The notes under the pieces were generated by a model, which was given only the letters and a program-made list of their open reading frames with translations, was not told where the DNA came from and made no database searches. Position numbers and translations under genes: made by a program. From Dysidea avara (lineage: Eukaryota; Porifera; Demospongiae; Dictyoceratida; Dysideidae), in contig NC_089276.1 in NCBI RefSeq assembly GCF_963678975.1, positions 2,997,445-3,061,444 on the forward strand: a stretch of DNA of 64,000 nt, read 5' to 3'. Positions 1 to 11,859 of this stretch are shown piece by piece (the first letter of the stretch is position 1; the number at the start of each line of letters is the position of its first letter).

Positions 1-56
1 CACGTGATAAGGTGGTAGTTTCACACGTGACAGCTTAAGGCTGTGGACACAAAGTA

Positions 57-386
57 ATCTAATCCAAAACAGCCAAGCTGTAAAAAAAACAGTGCAGCCC
101 TCAAAAAGGCTATGGTGAAAAAAGATGTGAAATCCAAGGTGGCGGCCAAGAAAAGGCTGTGATGGTAGGTTAATGGTAAAAATTTTAATAACGACAATTC
201 AGGTGAATTTTTGTGCCGCTTGGTCTTAGCAAAAAAATCACCTAAATTGCCGTTATTAAAATTTTTACCATTAACCTACCATCACAGCCATTTCTTGGCC
301 GCCACCTTGGATTTCACATCTTTTTTCACCATAGCCTTTTTGAGAGCCGGACTGTTTTTTTACAGCTTGGCTGTTTTGGATTAGAT
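57..386. repeat. Long palindrome (about 150-bp arms)
   Basis: The left arm begins ATCTAATCCAAAACAGCCAA and the right arm ends with its reverse complement. Shared arm content includes AAGGTGGCGGCCAAGAAA and TAATGGTAAAAATTTTAATA, around a central loop of about 30 bp. Arms differ at a few sites. The same palindrome is at 60475-60792. Confidence 0.85.
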
Positions 387-559
387 TTCATTTCTTTTTG
401 TATTTGTATACCATAGGCCGGCTTTGGGACTTTTTTAACCTGTCTTTTTTTTCTTTACCACAGGAAGAAGAAAAGATGAAGCAGATGTACTTTAAATATC
501 TGATTTTATCAGTAAATGTACAAATTATATATATAATACATATATTTATTACAGAACTC

Positions 560-1140
560 TCCATGGTGGTTTCTTTGTAACTGAACACTCTACAAGGTGA
601 CTTCTTCTTGCTGCCCTCTCTACAGGGTGAATTGTTAGTAGCTGAACAATCTACAAGGTGACTTCTTCTAGCTGATCTCTCTACAGGGTGATTTGTTTGT
701 AGCTGAACTCTCTACAAGGAAACTACTGGCTGATCTCTCTACAGGGAGATTTGTTTGTAGCTGAACTCTCTGCAGGTGATTTGTTTGCAGCTAAACTCTC
801 TACATGATGGTTTCTTTGTAGCTGAACTCTCTACAAGGTAACTTCTTCTATTGATCTCTCTACAGGGCGGTTTGTTTGTAGTTGAACTCTCTACAGGTGA
901 TTTGTTTGCAGCTAAGCTCTCTACATGGTAGTTTCTTTGTAACTGAACTCTACAAGGTGATTTCTTCTAGCTGATCATGAACTATCCCTTTCCATAGTTG
1001 CATGAACTCCCTACAAGGTAAATTTTTCTAGCTGATCTCTCTACAGGGTGAATTGTTTGTAGCTGATCTCTCTACAGGGTGACTTGTTTCTAGCTGATCT
1101 CTATACAGGTTACTTGTTTCTAGCTGATCTCTTGAATTCT
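560..1140 (+). repeat. Minisatellite, about 31-bp half-units
   Basis: Two alternating half-units recur: TAGCTGAACTCTCTACAAGG followed by TGACTTCTTC, and TAGCTGATCTCTCTACAGGG followed by TGATTTGTTTG. Units are imperfect. The same array in the second composite copy is about twice as long. Confidence 0.85.
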
Positions 1141-1990
1141 CTTCAGGGTGACTGCTCTATTAGGATGACTGCTCTATTAGAGTATCTCGATCTCGCACTT
1201 GCAGCACCAAGTTGGATTTCGTGTTATAACTCCGTGACTTTAAGTCTGATTCTTCTACACCATTGAAGAGCCTTTCTTAGATGATTACTCCATCTATACA
1301 GCGATTTTCAAAGCATTATCCCAAGCGGTTTATCTGGTAGGCATGGCAAGTAGTAGTTTTTTATTAGCTAATCTCGATTGCGTAATTGTTACACACTGTT
1401 GGTTTTTCGTTGTATCTTCCTGGTTTTTAGCTCGATTTCTTTCAAACCACAAAAGGTTTGAGGTTCAATAGTTAACCTATTCACCCACCGATTTTCAGCT
1501 TCTTCCCATACGCGGTTTACCCTGTAGGCGTGACAACATATTGGTGTTATTTTTCGTGAATAATCGATCATAAATCTTTTCCTGTTTATCGTATCCTAGC
1601 CAAAGTTTGTACAGAGATGCGCCTTTATGCCCCCCTTCAGTGTGCCAAATTTCAAGGCAATCGGATATAGCGTTCGCGTTTTATAACAGTTTTTGTAAGT
1701 GTGCGAAAAGAGAAAGAAAAATAAGAAGAAAACAAACGAATAAACTAAGCCAATTTTTGAAGTCGCATATCTCGGGAACACTTGAAGCGATTTCGCTCAA
1801 ATTTGGAATGTGGAGTGCTGAAGGTGGAGGGAGTGTCCACAGCAAAAATCGTCTTGTTTCATCAAGGCAGCACAGAGCTACGGAGGTGTGAAAATTGTGT
1901 TTTCTTTCTTCCTGTCAATATATTCACGGGTGTTACGCGCCGGCTTCTTGGGCCGCACGACACACTACCGTGTGTCTTGATATAACATGT

Positions 1991-2125
1991 AATATTATTA
2001 TAGTTACTTTATTTTGAGGGTAATATGTAACTGTAACTAAATAGTTCAGTTGCAAGTAATATTTAATACGTAACTACCTGTAGTTACTTTTAAAAAGTAA
2101 CTTGCCCAACATTGTACTGGGGACA
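1991..2125. mobile_element. Possible hAT-like terminal remnant
   Basis: The stretch contains TAGTTACTTTTAAAAAGTAA followed by CTTGCCCAACATTG. This resembles the reverse complement of a common hAT-type MITE end (TTGGGCAAGTTACTTTT). No matching opposite end was found, so it is at best a truncated copy. Confidence 0.3.
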
Positions 2126-2340
2126 ACTCATGTTTCCATAACATCATGTCGATTAATGAGAAGTTTAGAATGCATAAATATTTGACAACAATGAATTAAG
2201 AAAAATCAAACTCCTAATCATGAAAAGTGATTGATAGTGTACATGTGGGGTTTACAGTATCCCGTAACCTATATATATATTTTTTAATTCCGTAGCAACT
2301 TGTTGAAAGTTTTTTGGTCAATCTGAAAGCTTGTTTGAGC

Positions 2341-3132
2341 TTAGTTTTACCATAGATAATATACCCACTCTGGATTGGAAACTGCGCCGCGTGCCCATAG
2401 ACTTTGTACAAGAACCAGTGTCCTTAGGCTGGTTTCGCACCTCAACAAATTTAATCCTATTACAGCAGAACGGTGGCATTAACAACTTTACTTTGTTACG
2501 AGAATGACTTGTGGTGTTGTTATGATAATTGTTTGGGTTAGTTTGACCACTTCGCTTCACCTTTGGTCAGAAGGCTTACAATGGCGGACTACATGCTTTT
2601 TTGGAAGCACATTCTTGGCTAAACTAAGTGCTGTAGGTAAAAAAAGAAAGTATCACAAGGTTAACTATGCTATAAAGAATTGCCTCGGCTAAATAATATG
2701 CCTTCCCATAACTTCTTTGGCAGGTTTTTGGGATGGTATTTTTCGGCAAAACTGGAAGCGCATTCTCTCTGTGATTCTAAACAGTATCGCTACACAATTT
2801 ATATTATGAAGTCATTAAATAATGCTCCATGGTATGGTCTGAGTGTGAAGGGCATAGCGTACAGGGTTTTGGTGTTTTCCTTGAATGTGTCCAAACCATC
2901 TAATCTCACGTTCAGTTTTGCTTCTACTGTTCGCACAATAAAGAGCCAATTTGCCTCGAAACTCGCTGTTGGCTTCCAAAACACCTTGAGAAAGAACTAT
3001 TTACCAGTGGTGAGTCTTGTTTTGCCCAGAGAAACTTGTCTTGTTATTGAAGGGGGTGCGAAACCAGCCTGTAACCAATGGCGCTTACTAGTTTCCAATC
3101 CAGGGGGGTATATTATCTATGGTTTTACCTAA
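2341..3132. mobile_element. Non-autonomous inverted-repeat element (about 0.8 kb)
   Basis: The left end (TTAGTTTTACCATAGATAAT, then ATACCC and CTGGATTGGAAACT) is repeated in inverse orientation at 3045-3132. The similarity continues inward through GGCTGGTTTCGCACC. Terminal TTA is present on both sides. A 150-residue open frame at 2680-3132 runs through the right arm and has no recognisable domain. Confidence 0.6.
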
Positions 3133-3241
3133 CCAATACTGCCTCATTGTCGTCAGGGAAAATTGAGGCTGTTTTTTGGGTGATTTTATTTCGTGGGCCA
3201 CATCTACTCCTTTGTGATCCCTACTAACACTACTATCGTAG

Positions 3242-3944
3242 TAGTGATGCATCGATTAATCGGTAAATAATCGGAAATAGGTTTATTGGCCAAATTTCAG
3301 CAATATCAGTATTGGTAATTATAGAGGACTTGCACGCGTGAAGCAACGGTTGCTAGGCGGACATGTATCGGGACAACTTTCTATGGCGCATATTGGGTCA
3401 GAACAAAGGTAACGAGATTTGTTCACTAAGCGCTGGGTATAGTGACACTGGGAGGCAGGGCTGGTTTCGAAATAAAAGATCTCATCATTGGCTTTGTGAA
3501 ATAGGTGGCTAATTAAATTTCAATACATTACTCACCAATTCTAACTTCTTCGCTGTTTTTAACGAGCTGGGTGGTATTTACAACATAACTCAACACTGAT
3601 TCGCTTCATTACAGCCTGTACCAAATCCCGAGAAAGCGCCTTTCAGCCACAACACTGTCCCGAAACAAGGCCGACAGCTGCAGTTGCTTAGCAATTATGA
3701 TAATTTACGTCACGCTGCAAGTCCTCTATTAGCAGATTATTTTGCCGATTAATTGTACTGACCTTGATGGTATTGTTTTCATAAAAATAAGACAAAAATG
3801 AAGTTTAGAAATGGCAATTTTACAAAATATGTGTGAAAGTTTGGTAAACATAAACATCGGATCGGTTATCGGTATCGGCCATTATATGATTTTCAATATC
3901 AGCTAATCAGATAATCGACAAAATCTCTTATCGGTGCATCACTA
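3242..3944. mobile_element. hAT-like MITE with 8-bp target duplication
   Basis: Ends are TAGTGATGCATCGAT and ATCGGTGCATCACTA. The 8-bp direct repeat TATCGTAG flanks them at 3234-3241 and 3945-3952. TIR style and 8-bp duplication fit the hAT superfamily. There is no transposase; a second element is nested inside. Confidence 0.85.
3322..3728. mobile_element. MITE nested in the hAT-like MITE
   Basis: Inverted ends TAGAGGACTTGCA and TGCAAGTCCTCTA flank about 400 bp, with TTA on both sides. A 3-bp TTA duplication would fit a Harbinger-type MITE; the class is inferred from that only. Confidence 0.6.
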
Positions 3945-3952
3945 TATCGTAG

Positions 3953-4349
3953 TGTATGATTATGACGGTTTGATATCCATGTTCTTCTGAGCATGCACAG
4001 AGTAAATAACAGCTTCAGGCGGTAGCCTAAGAAGGATTCAGGTGGTGGATAAGAAACTAATAATTACCAATTAGGGCCTAATAGGGGAAAAATGCATGTA
4101 TTTGTATTGGACAAGGGAATCACAAGGAATGACGAGGTTTTTGAATCAGCTTGACCAACCTGAGATTGTGAAAGGGATAAAAAGCAGATATTACATCACT
4201 TTACTGATTAATTCTTCAGAATTAAGTGTAGACTTTGTATTCTGTGAAATTGACCATTGGTAATGGCTAGATTTGACAAAATGTACAGAGTGAACCACCG
4301 CGCCTCTGACTAAAACTCACCGAACACACCATGCACGCTGGTTCACAAA
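3953..4349. other. Unannotated spacer
   Basis: No gene, repeat or structured element recognised. Confidence 0.5.
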
Positions 4350-4469
4350 CACCTACACGAGGGGTCGGTCACTCGGAAAATTCACGACGATATTTCCAAT
4401 TTGGGCACCAAATTTCATATTTCATACCACATTTCACTTAATTTCAAATTCCACTTCACATTTCACTTA

Positions 4470-4555
4470 AATTTCACATTTCTACGTGCATTTCACATTT
4501 CTGCGTACATTTCATATTTCTGCGTACATTTCATATTTCTGTGTACATTTCTACT
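4470..4555. repeat. Subterminal 19-bp tandem repeat
   Basis: GTACATTTCATATTTCTGC and close variants recur about four times, just inside the left end of the 7.9-kb transposon. ATTTCA-rich sequence also lies inside the right end (12200-12250). Subterminal repeats of this sort often bind transposase; that role is inferred. Confidence 0.7.
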
Positions 4556-5303
4556 GTAACATCAAACTCTTTAGTTTCTTTATAAAGTTAGGCGATCCAC
4601 TCAAAGGCTACAGCATATGTTTCTGTAATACCTGCAGTGCTGGTCACTGTAAAGGTGTGTAATAATGATAATAATAATGGGATGTGTGGGGAATATTTTT
4701 CCCCAGTAGTAGGGCTTGAAATGAGTACAGGCCAAAAGTAGTGACGTCACTGCTAACAGTAGTGAGTATTGTGGCGGATCGAGAGAGCAATTCACTACTA
4801 AATGTTTACAGTGTATACACTGCATGACTTGTGTATCTCTAAATCGCCCATTAATTGTAGTGGGAAAATGGATGTAGAAGTCAGGCTTGTCGAATCATCA
4901 TCATTGTCGAATCCCCCACACATCCCGCAACATTGATGGCCTGGCATGCAAGCATATACTGACCTTGAGGGAAAGCTCCCTTTGTCTGATTGAACTGTTT
5001 ATGTATGCATTTTAATAACAAAAAAAAAGCTTATAGCTACTGACCTTGAGTATAGTCAAGTTCAGTGCTGGTTACTGTGAAGATTAATTAAGCACTGTAC
5101 AGTCAGTATATAGTTTGTTGTTGGGCATGCGTAGCTATATAAATATACTGGTGCATCTCTGTAGATCACACTTATCATAAGAACATCATTTAGTCACATG
5201 ATTACAAATGCCCACTAAAATCTCTACAGCATTATCTTAAACAAAACACTATAAGGTAGCTTGATAAAACATCTTAAAGTTTATGTGGTTTCAGCGTAAC
5301 ATA

Positions 5304-6277
5304 CTAATCTTCTTTACATTTTACACAGATCCATTCATCATCTTCACAGAAACTCGGAACACACTCTTTGTGATACCACCTGCTGCACTGTTCACAAAGT
5401 ACCATCATGGTGCCATTATCTGATAACAGACAAATGGGACAAATTTCAATTACATGAACAGAGCAATCATCACAACTCAATCGACGCTTCTTGGATACAG
5501 GAAAAGTGGAAAAAGATAAGGTTTCCAAACAAGATACAAGATAATCCCTTATTTCAACTTGACGGTAAACAGATAAACAAGGGTTATTTCCAAATACTAG
5601 TGAAGTACAATAAGCCAAAGCGTAGACACCACAGTCTGCAGAGCCAACTTGCTTGATGACATTTTTAACTTTAACTGTGACTGGGCATTTCGGCTTCAGC
5701 AAAGCTACAATAGCTTGCTCAACAGATAGTGGAACATTACTAAAAGAGGAATCATAAAGATTTACTGTATGCTCATCACAACCTATTGTGGAAATAGTAA
5801 CCCAGTGCTTCAAGATGTATGACCTGAATGGCGTGTTTAGGATTTCTGAGCTGAGAATTCAATTTAGAATTTTGCAACAAAGTTGACTGAAAACCTCCGA
5901 AGTGTGGAAATTGCTTCTTGAGTAATCCACATGCAAAGTTAATGATTGTGTCTGTTAATTGCTTTTTCAGTCTCAATAAGATGTTTATCTTTTATAGTTA
6001 ATTTGTGTTTACCATGGGTTACCCAAAATGGTATAACATTTGACATGTTGTCGATCTCATCATCTGATGACAATACTACAATTTCATTATTGTAATTCTG
6101 CTTGGTGATACTTGCTCCAATTGTTGTAATTGTACAGTTGTGAATAAAAGATGCCGTGTCTTCATTTATCGTTAATTCTCTTGCTGTGTATAGATTGGAA
6201 TGTGAATGATAATTAATTATGGTACCCTTCACTTCTGTGCATGTATGTTGCACTTTAGAGAAACATCCTTCTGACAA
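5304..6277 (-). pseudogene. Ulp1-type cysteine protease plus PHD finger (C-terminal part of transposon protein)
   Basis: The last part of the transposon protein carries a C48/Ulp1-like catalytic set: His in KHWVTISTIG, Asp in VNLYDSSF, Gln-Cys in IKQVGSADCGVYALAY. A PHD zinc finger follows with ordered ligands: CPIC, CEQC, WYHKEC, CVKC. The N-terminal helices (LTDTIINFACGLLKKQFP) are in a neighbouring frame at 5776-5976, and the segment before them (KHKLTIKDKHLIETEK) is in a third frame. Two frameshifts are therefore needed, at about 5965 (an A run) and about 5822 (before the HW motif). Known family role: Ulp1 enzymes cleave SUMO-like modifiers, and PHD fingers commonly read histone tails. 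Acting together with transposition is inference. Stop codon at 5304. Confidence 0.8.
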
Positions 6278-7013
6278 TGTGGAAATATATATGCCTTTGA
6301 AATTTGCGTATAGGCAACAGTCCGATCATTTGTATAAGTGAACGTGCGTTGCTCACTGGTACTAGATGTACATATGAACCAAGAACAAAGTGCTCCAATG
6401 TTAGAGTGGATAGAGACTTTACTTTCTTTAACCTGTCTGTCTCTCTTCAACTTCTCTTTGTATTTGGCGAATTGATCTACTCTAACTATGCTGATACCAT
6501 TTACCAACTTATCCCAAAAACCCAGAACTCTCCCAATTTGATATCATTTTTTACTTTTGGGATAGAGCTATCGATATTTGTAGAAGGTAATAGCAATTTT
6601 GTGCTAGTATTATAGGGCTGCTTAGCTCTTACCCTAAACAGACGATCATTTGACACACGTTCCCCTTCTTGTAAAAGCCAAACTAAAGTAGATTTCCTGA
6701 TATATATAGGTTCACCATTGTGAATTACTTCAAGGAACCTTTTGTCCAGTTTCATTTTAGTTGGTTTGTCATTGCTTGTAGTACTTTGTTCAACTGGATT
6801 GTATAGCGGAATAGTACTTTCATCAGATCCGTCGATATCTGCATTGATTATCTTCTTTCGACATACAAAATTAATTTGTTTCTTCAAGGGTTGATCAATT
6901 ATTTCATACCTGTACATTACTTCTAATTCTTCCATTATATCTTTGCATTCTCGTACACTTAGCTCTGACTCTGTTGGTATATCCATTTCTTTCTGTCTGT
7001 CCATTTCTTGCAC
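6229..7013 (-). pseudogene. Linker region of transposon protein with IRKSTLVWLL motif
   Basis: Between transposase and protease the protein has an acidic stretch (MDIPTESELSVRECKDIMEE), then a conserved-looking block PIYIRKSTLVWLLQEGERVS ending in DRLFRV. After a frameshift at about 6520, inside a homopolymer, it resumes as WDKLVNGISIVRVDQFAKYK. Another frame change is needed near 6240-6290 to enter the protease part. The upstream end joins the transposase part through a shift in a G run at about 7065. I do not recognise the KST block as a named domain. Confidence 0.6.
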
Positions 7014-7057
7014 GTCAAGTTTGCTATCATCTTTTACATTGTCATCATTTTCTTCTA

Positions 7058-7720
7058 CTATATCTTCTCCCCATAATTTTCTTCTACATCACCAAATGAC
7101 ACATTGTCCCAGTTATCACTCTGCACTAGTAAATCTTTCATACCCAGATCTTCAATGAAATTCTTGGCTTTTTGCAATGCCGATCTTACAGCCTCTTCTA
7201 TATTTGCATTTGTAATGGTCTTTACAGAGTGTTGGTTTTCTCTATCATTACTCTTAGCAGTGGTGTTTGGGAAAATGATACCAGTGCTACTGCTTTGAGA
7301 CTCTATCTCAATTTGAATTTGCAATTTGTGAATCCTCCTTAGCAAGCCAAGAATATTGAAATTCACCATTGTGGAAAAGGTAGGAGTCATGCTCCTAGCA
7401 GCACGGAAAACTTTTTCGCATGGCTGTGAGCCAAGCAACCACGGGCAAAAGAGATAATCAGCTCCAATTGATTTACTTCTGTCCCTTAATAGCATCAGAA
7501 GCAAGATTAGTGCATGAGCATTCAGCTCAATACAAATGTAACTATTTAACGAAATATAGTTGGTACTGTATTTCTTGCAGCAGACGATCCACTGCCTCCA
7601 GTATCTTGTGAAAAACAGAGCAAACCAGGCTTCTTCTATGCGACGCAAAGGACTCAGCTGCTTATCTAAGTAGCTGTCTAAAATGCTTTTCATCATCTGT
7701 ATGTAACATCTTGTACCCTT
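7058..7720 (-). pseudogene. Transposase C-terminal part (putative catalytic Glu region)
   Basis: This is the same frame as 7721-9262, separated from it only by an in-frame TGA at 7721-7723. It contains RIEEAWFALFFTRYWRQWI and then LGSQPCEKVFRAARSMTPTF followed by STMVNFNILGLLRRIHKLQ. The QPCE Glu lies where RNase H-fold transposases often carry the last catalytic acid after a helical insertion; that placement is inferred. The end runs into an acidic segment and then out of frame. Confidence 0.7.
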
Positions 7721-9262
7721 TCAGTCAGGAAAACTATCTAACAAAGTTAACACATTTGTACTGATTATTCGATTCACAGCTTCACAATTTTGCCTGTCTT
7801 GATGGTCAAAATCTTTAAATCGTAAATTATGCTGCTCTTTGTGATATGTTGCTTGAAGCAAGTGAAGGTGTGAGGCTAATGCTGAATATTTACCCATTGG
7901 TAAAACTTGTGATAAAGTAAGTAACCATGCTTTCAGTTTCACACCCAAATGCACTGTATCTTGAACAAAGCAAACAGCCTCTTCAACTTCGATGAAAAAC
8001 CAAGATTTCCAAGCTTTTGGCACTGAGCCCACCAATGACACACCACTTTCAAGTGAAACGTAGTCACATTTCTTTGAAGTGTAATTGTACAACTTTGACA
8101 TCACACGCATTGATGTTAACAACCTACTATCCCCATCAGCACCGAAACTGATCACCTCAACATTTCTTTTCTTACACTCCTTCACAATGTACTTCCATCG
8201 TAATGCCACCATGTTAGCATCAAAGCAGTTATCAGTACCAATTAAGCACAAACAAAATGGTGGTGTGTTTGGTGAAAGTGACTGTGCCATGTAAACATAA
8301 GCACTGGAAGCTTTTTTATTATTTTCAAACATTGCTTCTATTGTGCATAAAGAGCTTGCCTGAAATGACCCAGGTAACGGTAACAAATCTTTGTCAAGTG
8401 GCAAGACAAAGCCAACTAACTTATCCTTGGCTTGATCGTACTCTACTCTAGATATTACTCTTGTAGCATCCTCTGATATAGACACCACTCTAGATGCACT
8501 GTATGCTTTTAAATGAGCAACAAGCAGATCAAATGAAAATTTGCCTTCAATCAATGGAGTATACCGCTTTGCAGCTTCTCGTTTGACAGTAGATAATGAT
8601 GGAAGAGCCTCTGGCATATTTTTATGAAGTCGTTCATATCCAGAGGATCCTGTCCACAGTAGCACTGAAAGTGAAAATTTCTTTACTATTTCAGTATGTC
8701 TTCTTGCTTGTGGCACACATTTACAATTTTCACAAGCAGTGTACAGCAGCTCACGAAACAATGATGTGGAAAAATGTTCAGGAAGCAATGAGTCAGACTC
8801 CTTATTGGTATGTGGCGGTGGTGTAAAATCTTCCAGAGCCTTTGAGATTTTGTCAACAAAAGGACAGTAATTGGTCAATAAATACTGATTAGGGACAAAT
8901 TTTAAGTACAGCTTGCTTTGCCTAACAGCATAAGACCAATCACTGTAAACCTTAGGCCTGTGTTGTGATGAAATTGACTGCCCCTCTTGATCCACCGCAG
9001 CAAGAGGGGCCTTACAAAAATCCTGAGGCTCAGAGTTGATGTTGGCACTATCACCTACATCTTTATTGTCATCAGCTGTGGATTTGCTGTCACTGTTTGG
9101 TGTGCAGCAAACTTTCTCATGTTCAACTTGAGATTTGTCTTTAGAAATCAAGGAAATCACCACTCCCAACGATGCTGTTGCCTTCTTCACTTGGAGATAC
9201 ATCTTTACTGTGGCTACTGATTGATGGTTGACTCTTTTGTGTTTTAGCTGATCTGTTGACAT
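7721..9262 (-). pseudogene. DDE-type transposase core of the 7.9-kb transposon
   Basis: An open frame of 513 residues. Candidate catalytic acids sit in SISEDATRVISRVEYD (followed by GFVLP), FGADGDSRLLTSMR, and CFVQDTVHLGVKLKAWLL. DRQNCEAVNRIIS follows. Spacing and motif types suit an RNase H-fold cut-and-paste transposase. The first methionine is not the real start: the frame overlaps 9141-9262 of the upstream N-terminal frame, so a frameshift or small intron joins them. The internal TGA at 7721 interrupts the protein before its C-terminal part. I cannot name the superfamily; P-like, hAT and KDZ are the alternatives to test. Confidence 0.75.
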
Positions 9263-10010
9263 ATTTAAACAAAGGTTGCTGCTTTGGCTTTGTTTTCAGT
9301 ACCCCAACACCCTTGTCATATTTAATCGTATGCTTTTCAATGCATGCTTTTATATGGCTCGTCCAATTTGAAAGCATCATTGTAAGTTTGGGTCTTTTAG
9401 ACATCAATTTATATGACTTGTCACACAATTCACAATAAACAGATGCACAAGGGTGTTCTGAGTGATCTAACTTTACAGAAACTCTGTAATCTTTAAATTC
9501 TTTCAGTTCTGACAGATAATTTTCACCAGCCACAGCTTGCTTCCGTAGCCAATCAGTAATTCTTTTTCGGACATCATCAGCTATTTCCTTCAGGTCATAT
9601 GTAGTCTGGGCTCTCTCTTTCGTTGGACTAGTTTCAGATTTTTTTTGTTTCTTTGCAGAAAATGTGCTAGAAGAAGACCGCTTCTTTCCAGCTAAAGCAA
9701 ACTTTGCTTTTACAGAATTAATGAAATCTGTGATTCTGATTCTATGCCCCGGAGGAAATACAAATTTCCTGTGCGTTGATGTGGTTGCAGAAGTATCTCT
9801 CCTAGCTTGCACAGTAGGTGGAAAGCAAGAATCATCATCAGAGTAATGCTTTAAAATAAATGACTCAATTTCATCCAAACTATTGCAATTTCCAACAGTT
9901 TTCATTTGTACCACAACATTTGGCGTGTCATAGCCAGCATTAATAAAACAATTCATAGCATATTCAGAAATGGATTGCTCCATTAATGTTAAAAACTCGC
10001 TGTCCTCCAT
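9141..10010 (-). pseudogene. N-terminal zinc-binding part of the transposon protein
   Basis: I start at the ATG at 10010 (MEDSEFLTLMEQSISEYAMN); an upstream in-frame ATG at 10184 adds a low-complexity leader without obvious homology. A Lys/Ser-rich basic stretch (GKKRSSSSTFSAKKQKKSE) could be a nuclear localisation signal. A BED-like zinc motif follows: CASVYCELCDKSYKL, then LSNWTSHIKAC. BED fingers usually provide DNA binding in transposases. The frame ends at 9141 while the transposase core continues in another frame. Confidence 0.65.
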
Positions 10011-11361
10011 GGTAGAGGATATACTGTGGCTTGCGCAACCTGGACTAGTTTTGTGCTCAGTCGTAGGAATGTAAGAGCGTAGATAATAATGTATGATGTG
10101 ATTAATGTTCTGGAAGAATGAAATCTTGGCTCTGTACCTTGAGCTTGCAGACCAAACAGCTGTTGTAAATAATAAAACATGCATGGATAATTTTCAGGAC
10201 AGCATATAGTATGTCAGTTTACATCATAGTTATACATTTTAATTTCTGGGTATGTAGTGTGATTGATGTATCTGTAATGTAGATGCCATGGAATACATGT
10301 TTCTATAACAGTTTCTTGGCTCCTATTTAACATGAAGTGAAACTCTGTTACATTATGATTTTGGATGTCAGAGTATAATATAAATAGCCACTATGTGACC
10401 TAATTTTGGAAAACCAATTTTTGGGATACCAGTCACTGAAATGAGGCACTAGCTAGGTTTTCAACTGTGCTGTGTTAAAATTTACACACTCCAGAGATAT
10501 GACATGTCTAATGCATTTCAAATTAACTTTTTTTATGGCTGTATTGCACTGAGTGTTGTGAGTGATGATTAAGTGTGACAAATTGTGACAAAATCACTTT
10601 GTTGACAAATAATTTCCTTCTTAAATAAAAATTTGTTTCAGTTTAATTGCTTCAACGAATCACCTAATTTGTAAGTAAATTGGTGTCCCATACTTGTAAA
10701 ATTACTACATGCATGGTCTGTATATCTTTTAGCTAACTTAAAGCTTGATAGTTGTCACGTTTCCCAAAAAAATTAATTGCTGAAATAAGAGTTTTTCTGA
10801 TGTGCCCAAAAGCTGACTATCCATCCAGTCAAATCATGGTTAGGCATATAGACTGAAAACAAATGGGACCATATAGAACAGAATCATGTTTATCACAAGC
10901 TGTCTCTATAGTGATGTGTGGGCTTTGAATTCACTTGCTAATAACAGGTGTCCAGCATGAATAATATTTTTGGTCACATTCCTCTATCACATGTAAATCC
11001 CCTGGAATTAGCTAGCTACCAAAACAGCTTTAATCACTACCTGGTATAATCAGAACTTCATGAGCTCCACATGGCACAAACAGCATAGCACTTACTAGGA
11101 TATATCTGTACTCTAACAAATGTCTTTGAAGAGAAAAGTAATTGGATACCTGCTTACATTAGCACGTGCTAGCAGTATATAGTATTTTGAACTTGTGTGA
11201 GTGTTAATTGCAATGCTATTAATATTCTTCCCCTACAGCAGGAAGTTTACAAAATAATTACTTGTCAGGGTAGTTCATATAGCTACATGCATGCTTGTAT
11301 TTCTGGCAGCTACTGCACAGGTATATAGCTAGCTAATTTCAGACTGTTTACTTCTATTACG
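10011..11361. other. Non-coding 5' region of the 7.9-kb transposon
   Basis: No coding frame or repeat recognised. It probably holds the promoter of the minus-strand transposon gene; no specific element could be identified. Confidence 0.4.
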
Positions 11362-11859
11362 CAAGGGGTGTCATGTCGGCTCACGCTGTAGGTAGATCTG
11401 CGACCGCGGTCAAAGTCTTGACCAGGGAATATTTCACCTTGACCCTTGACTTGCAGCGTTTATCGTCTTTGACCTGTGACTTGAGCATTTCTTGTCAAAC
11501 TTTCGACCTACACTTATTTCTCTATTTTCCTATACGCACCTGCGCTTGTAACCTAGCATAATATTTTCTTAGTGCGTGCTACCAGCAGCTGCGAGAGAAA
11601 AATCATTATATAATTACGGCAAAATGCCTGTTGGAGCTTTAAAACATCTTCTTGGAGATCCTTACTTCTTGTGAGTTACGTATAATCCCATAAACTTAAT
11701 AATAGCTACGTATAGTTTTCGATTGTGGGTTTCGGACCTTCCGTATCGTCTTGACCCTTGACCCACTGTAAGAGTTATTTAGCGGCCTTGACCGTTGACT
11801 TAGAGTTTGACCGCGGTCGCAGATCTACCTACTGCAAGAGCCTGAGTGACACCCCCTTG
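11362..11859. mobile_element. Nested foldback element, about 60-bp inverted ends
   Basis: The left end (CAAGGGGTGTCA, then GTAGGTAGATCTGCGACCGC and GGTCAAA) is repeated inversely at the right end, finishing TGACACCCCCTTG. The interior is full of TTGACC/TGACTT motifs. The flanks share TTAC with a one-base offset, so the target duplication is uncertain. It lies in the non-coding 5' part of the 7.9-kb transposon. Confidence 0.75.

Larger units (their letters stand above)
57..1990 (+). mobile_element. Composite repeat, copy 1: palindrome + minisatellite + unique tail
   Basis: Three parts occur in the same order and orientation here and at 60475-62745: a long palindrome (57-386), a linker with GGAAGAAGAAAAGATGAAGC, a minisatellite of about 31-bp half-units (about 560-1140), and a tail. 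The tail starts with a TGACTGCTCTATTAGAGTAT motif and holds phrases such as ATAACTCCGTGA and CAAACCAC seen in both copies. This copy keeps a longer tail, running to about 1990 and ending near ACACACTACCGTGTGTCT; the second copy is cut short at about 62740. No coding frame is convincing. It looks like a non-autonomous dispersed element; its class is unknown, and the boundaries are my estimate from the two copies. Confidence 0.6.

Noticed and set aside
560..1140. CRISPR-like array
   Set aside because: There are no unique spacers between constant repeats; the units are contiguous half-units of a minisatellite in an animal genome.
1607..1891. 94-residue plus-strand ORF in the tail of composite copy 1
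   Set aside because: The copy 2 tail does not preserve the frame and no domain is visible.
2680..3132. 150-residue plus-strand ORF
   Set aside because: It ends inside the right arm of an inverted-repeat element, has no domain, and its composition is not protein-like.
6304..6615. Plus-strand ORFs across 6300-9850
   Set aside because: Shadows of the transposon protein on the minus strand.
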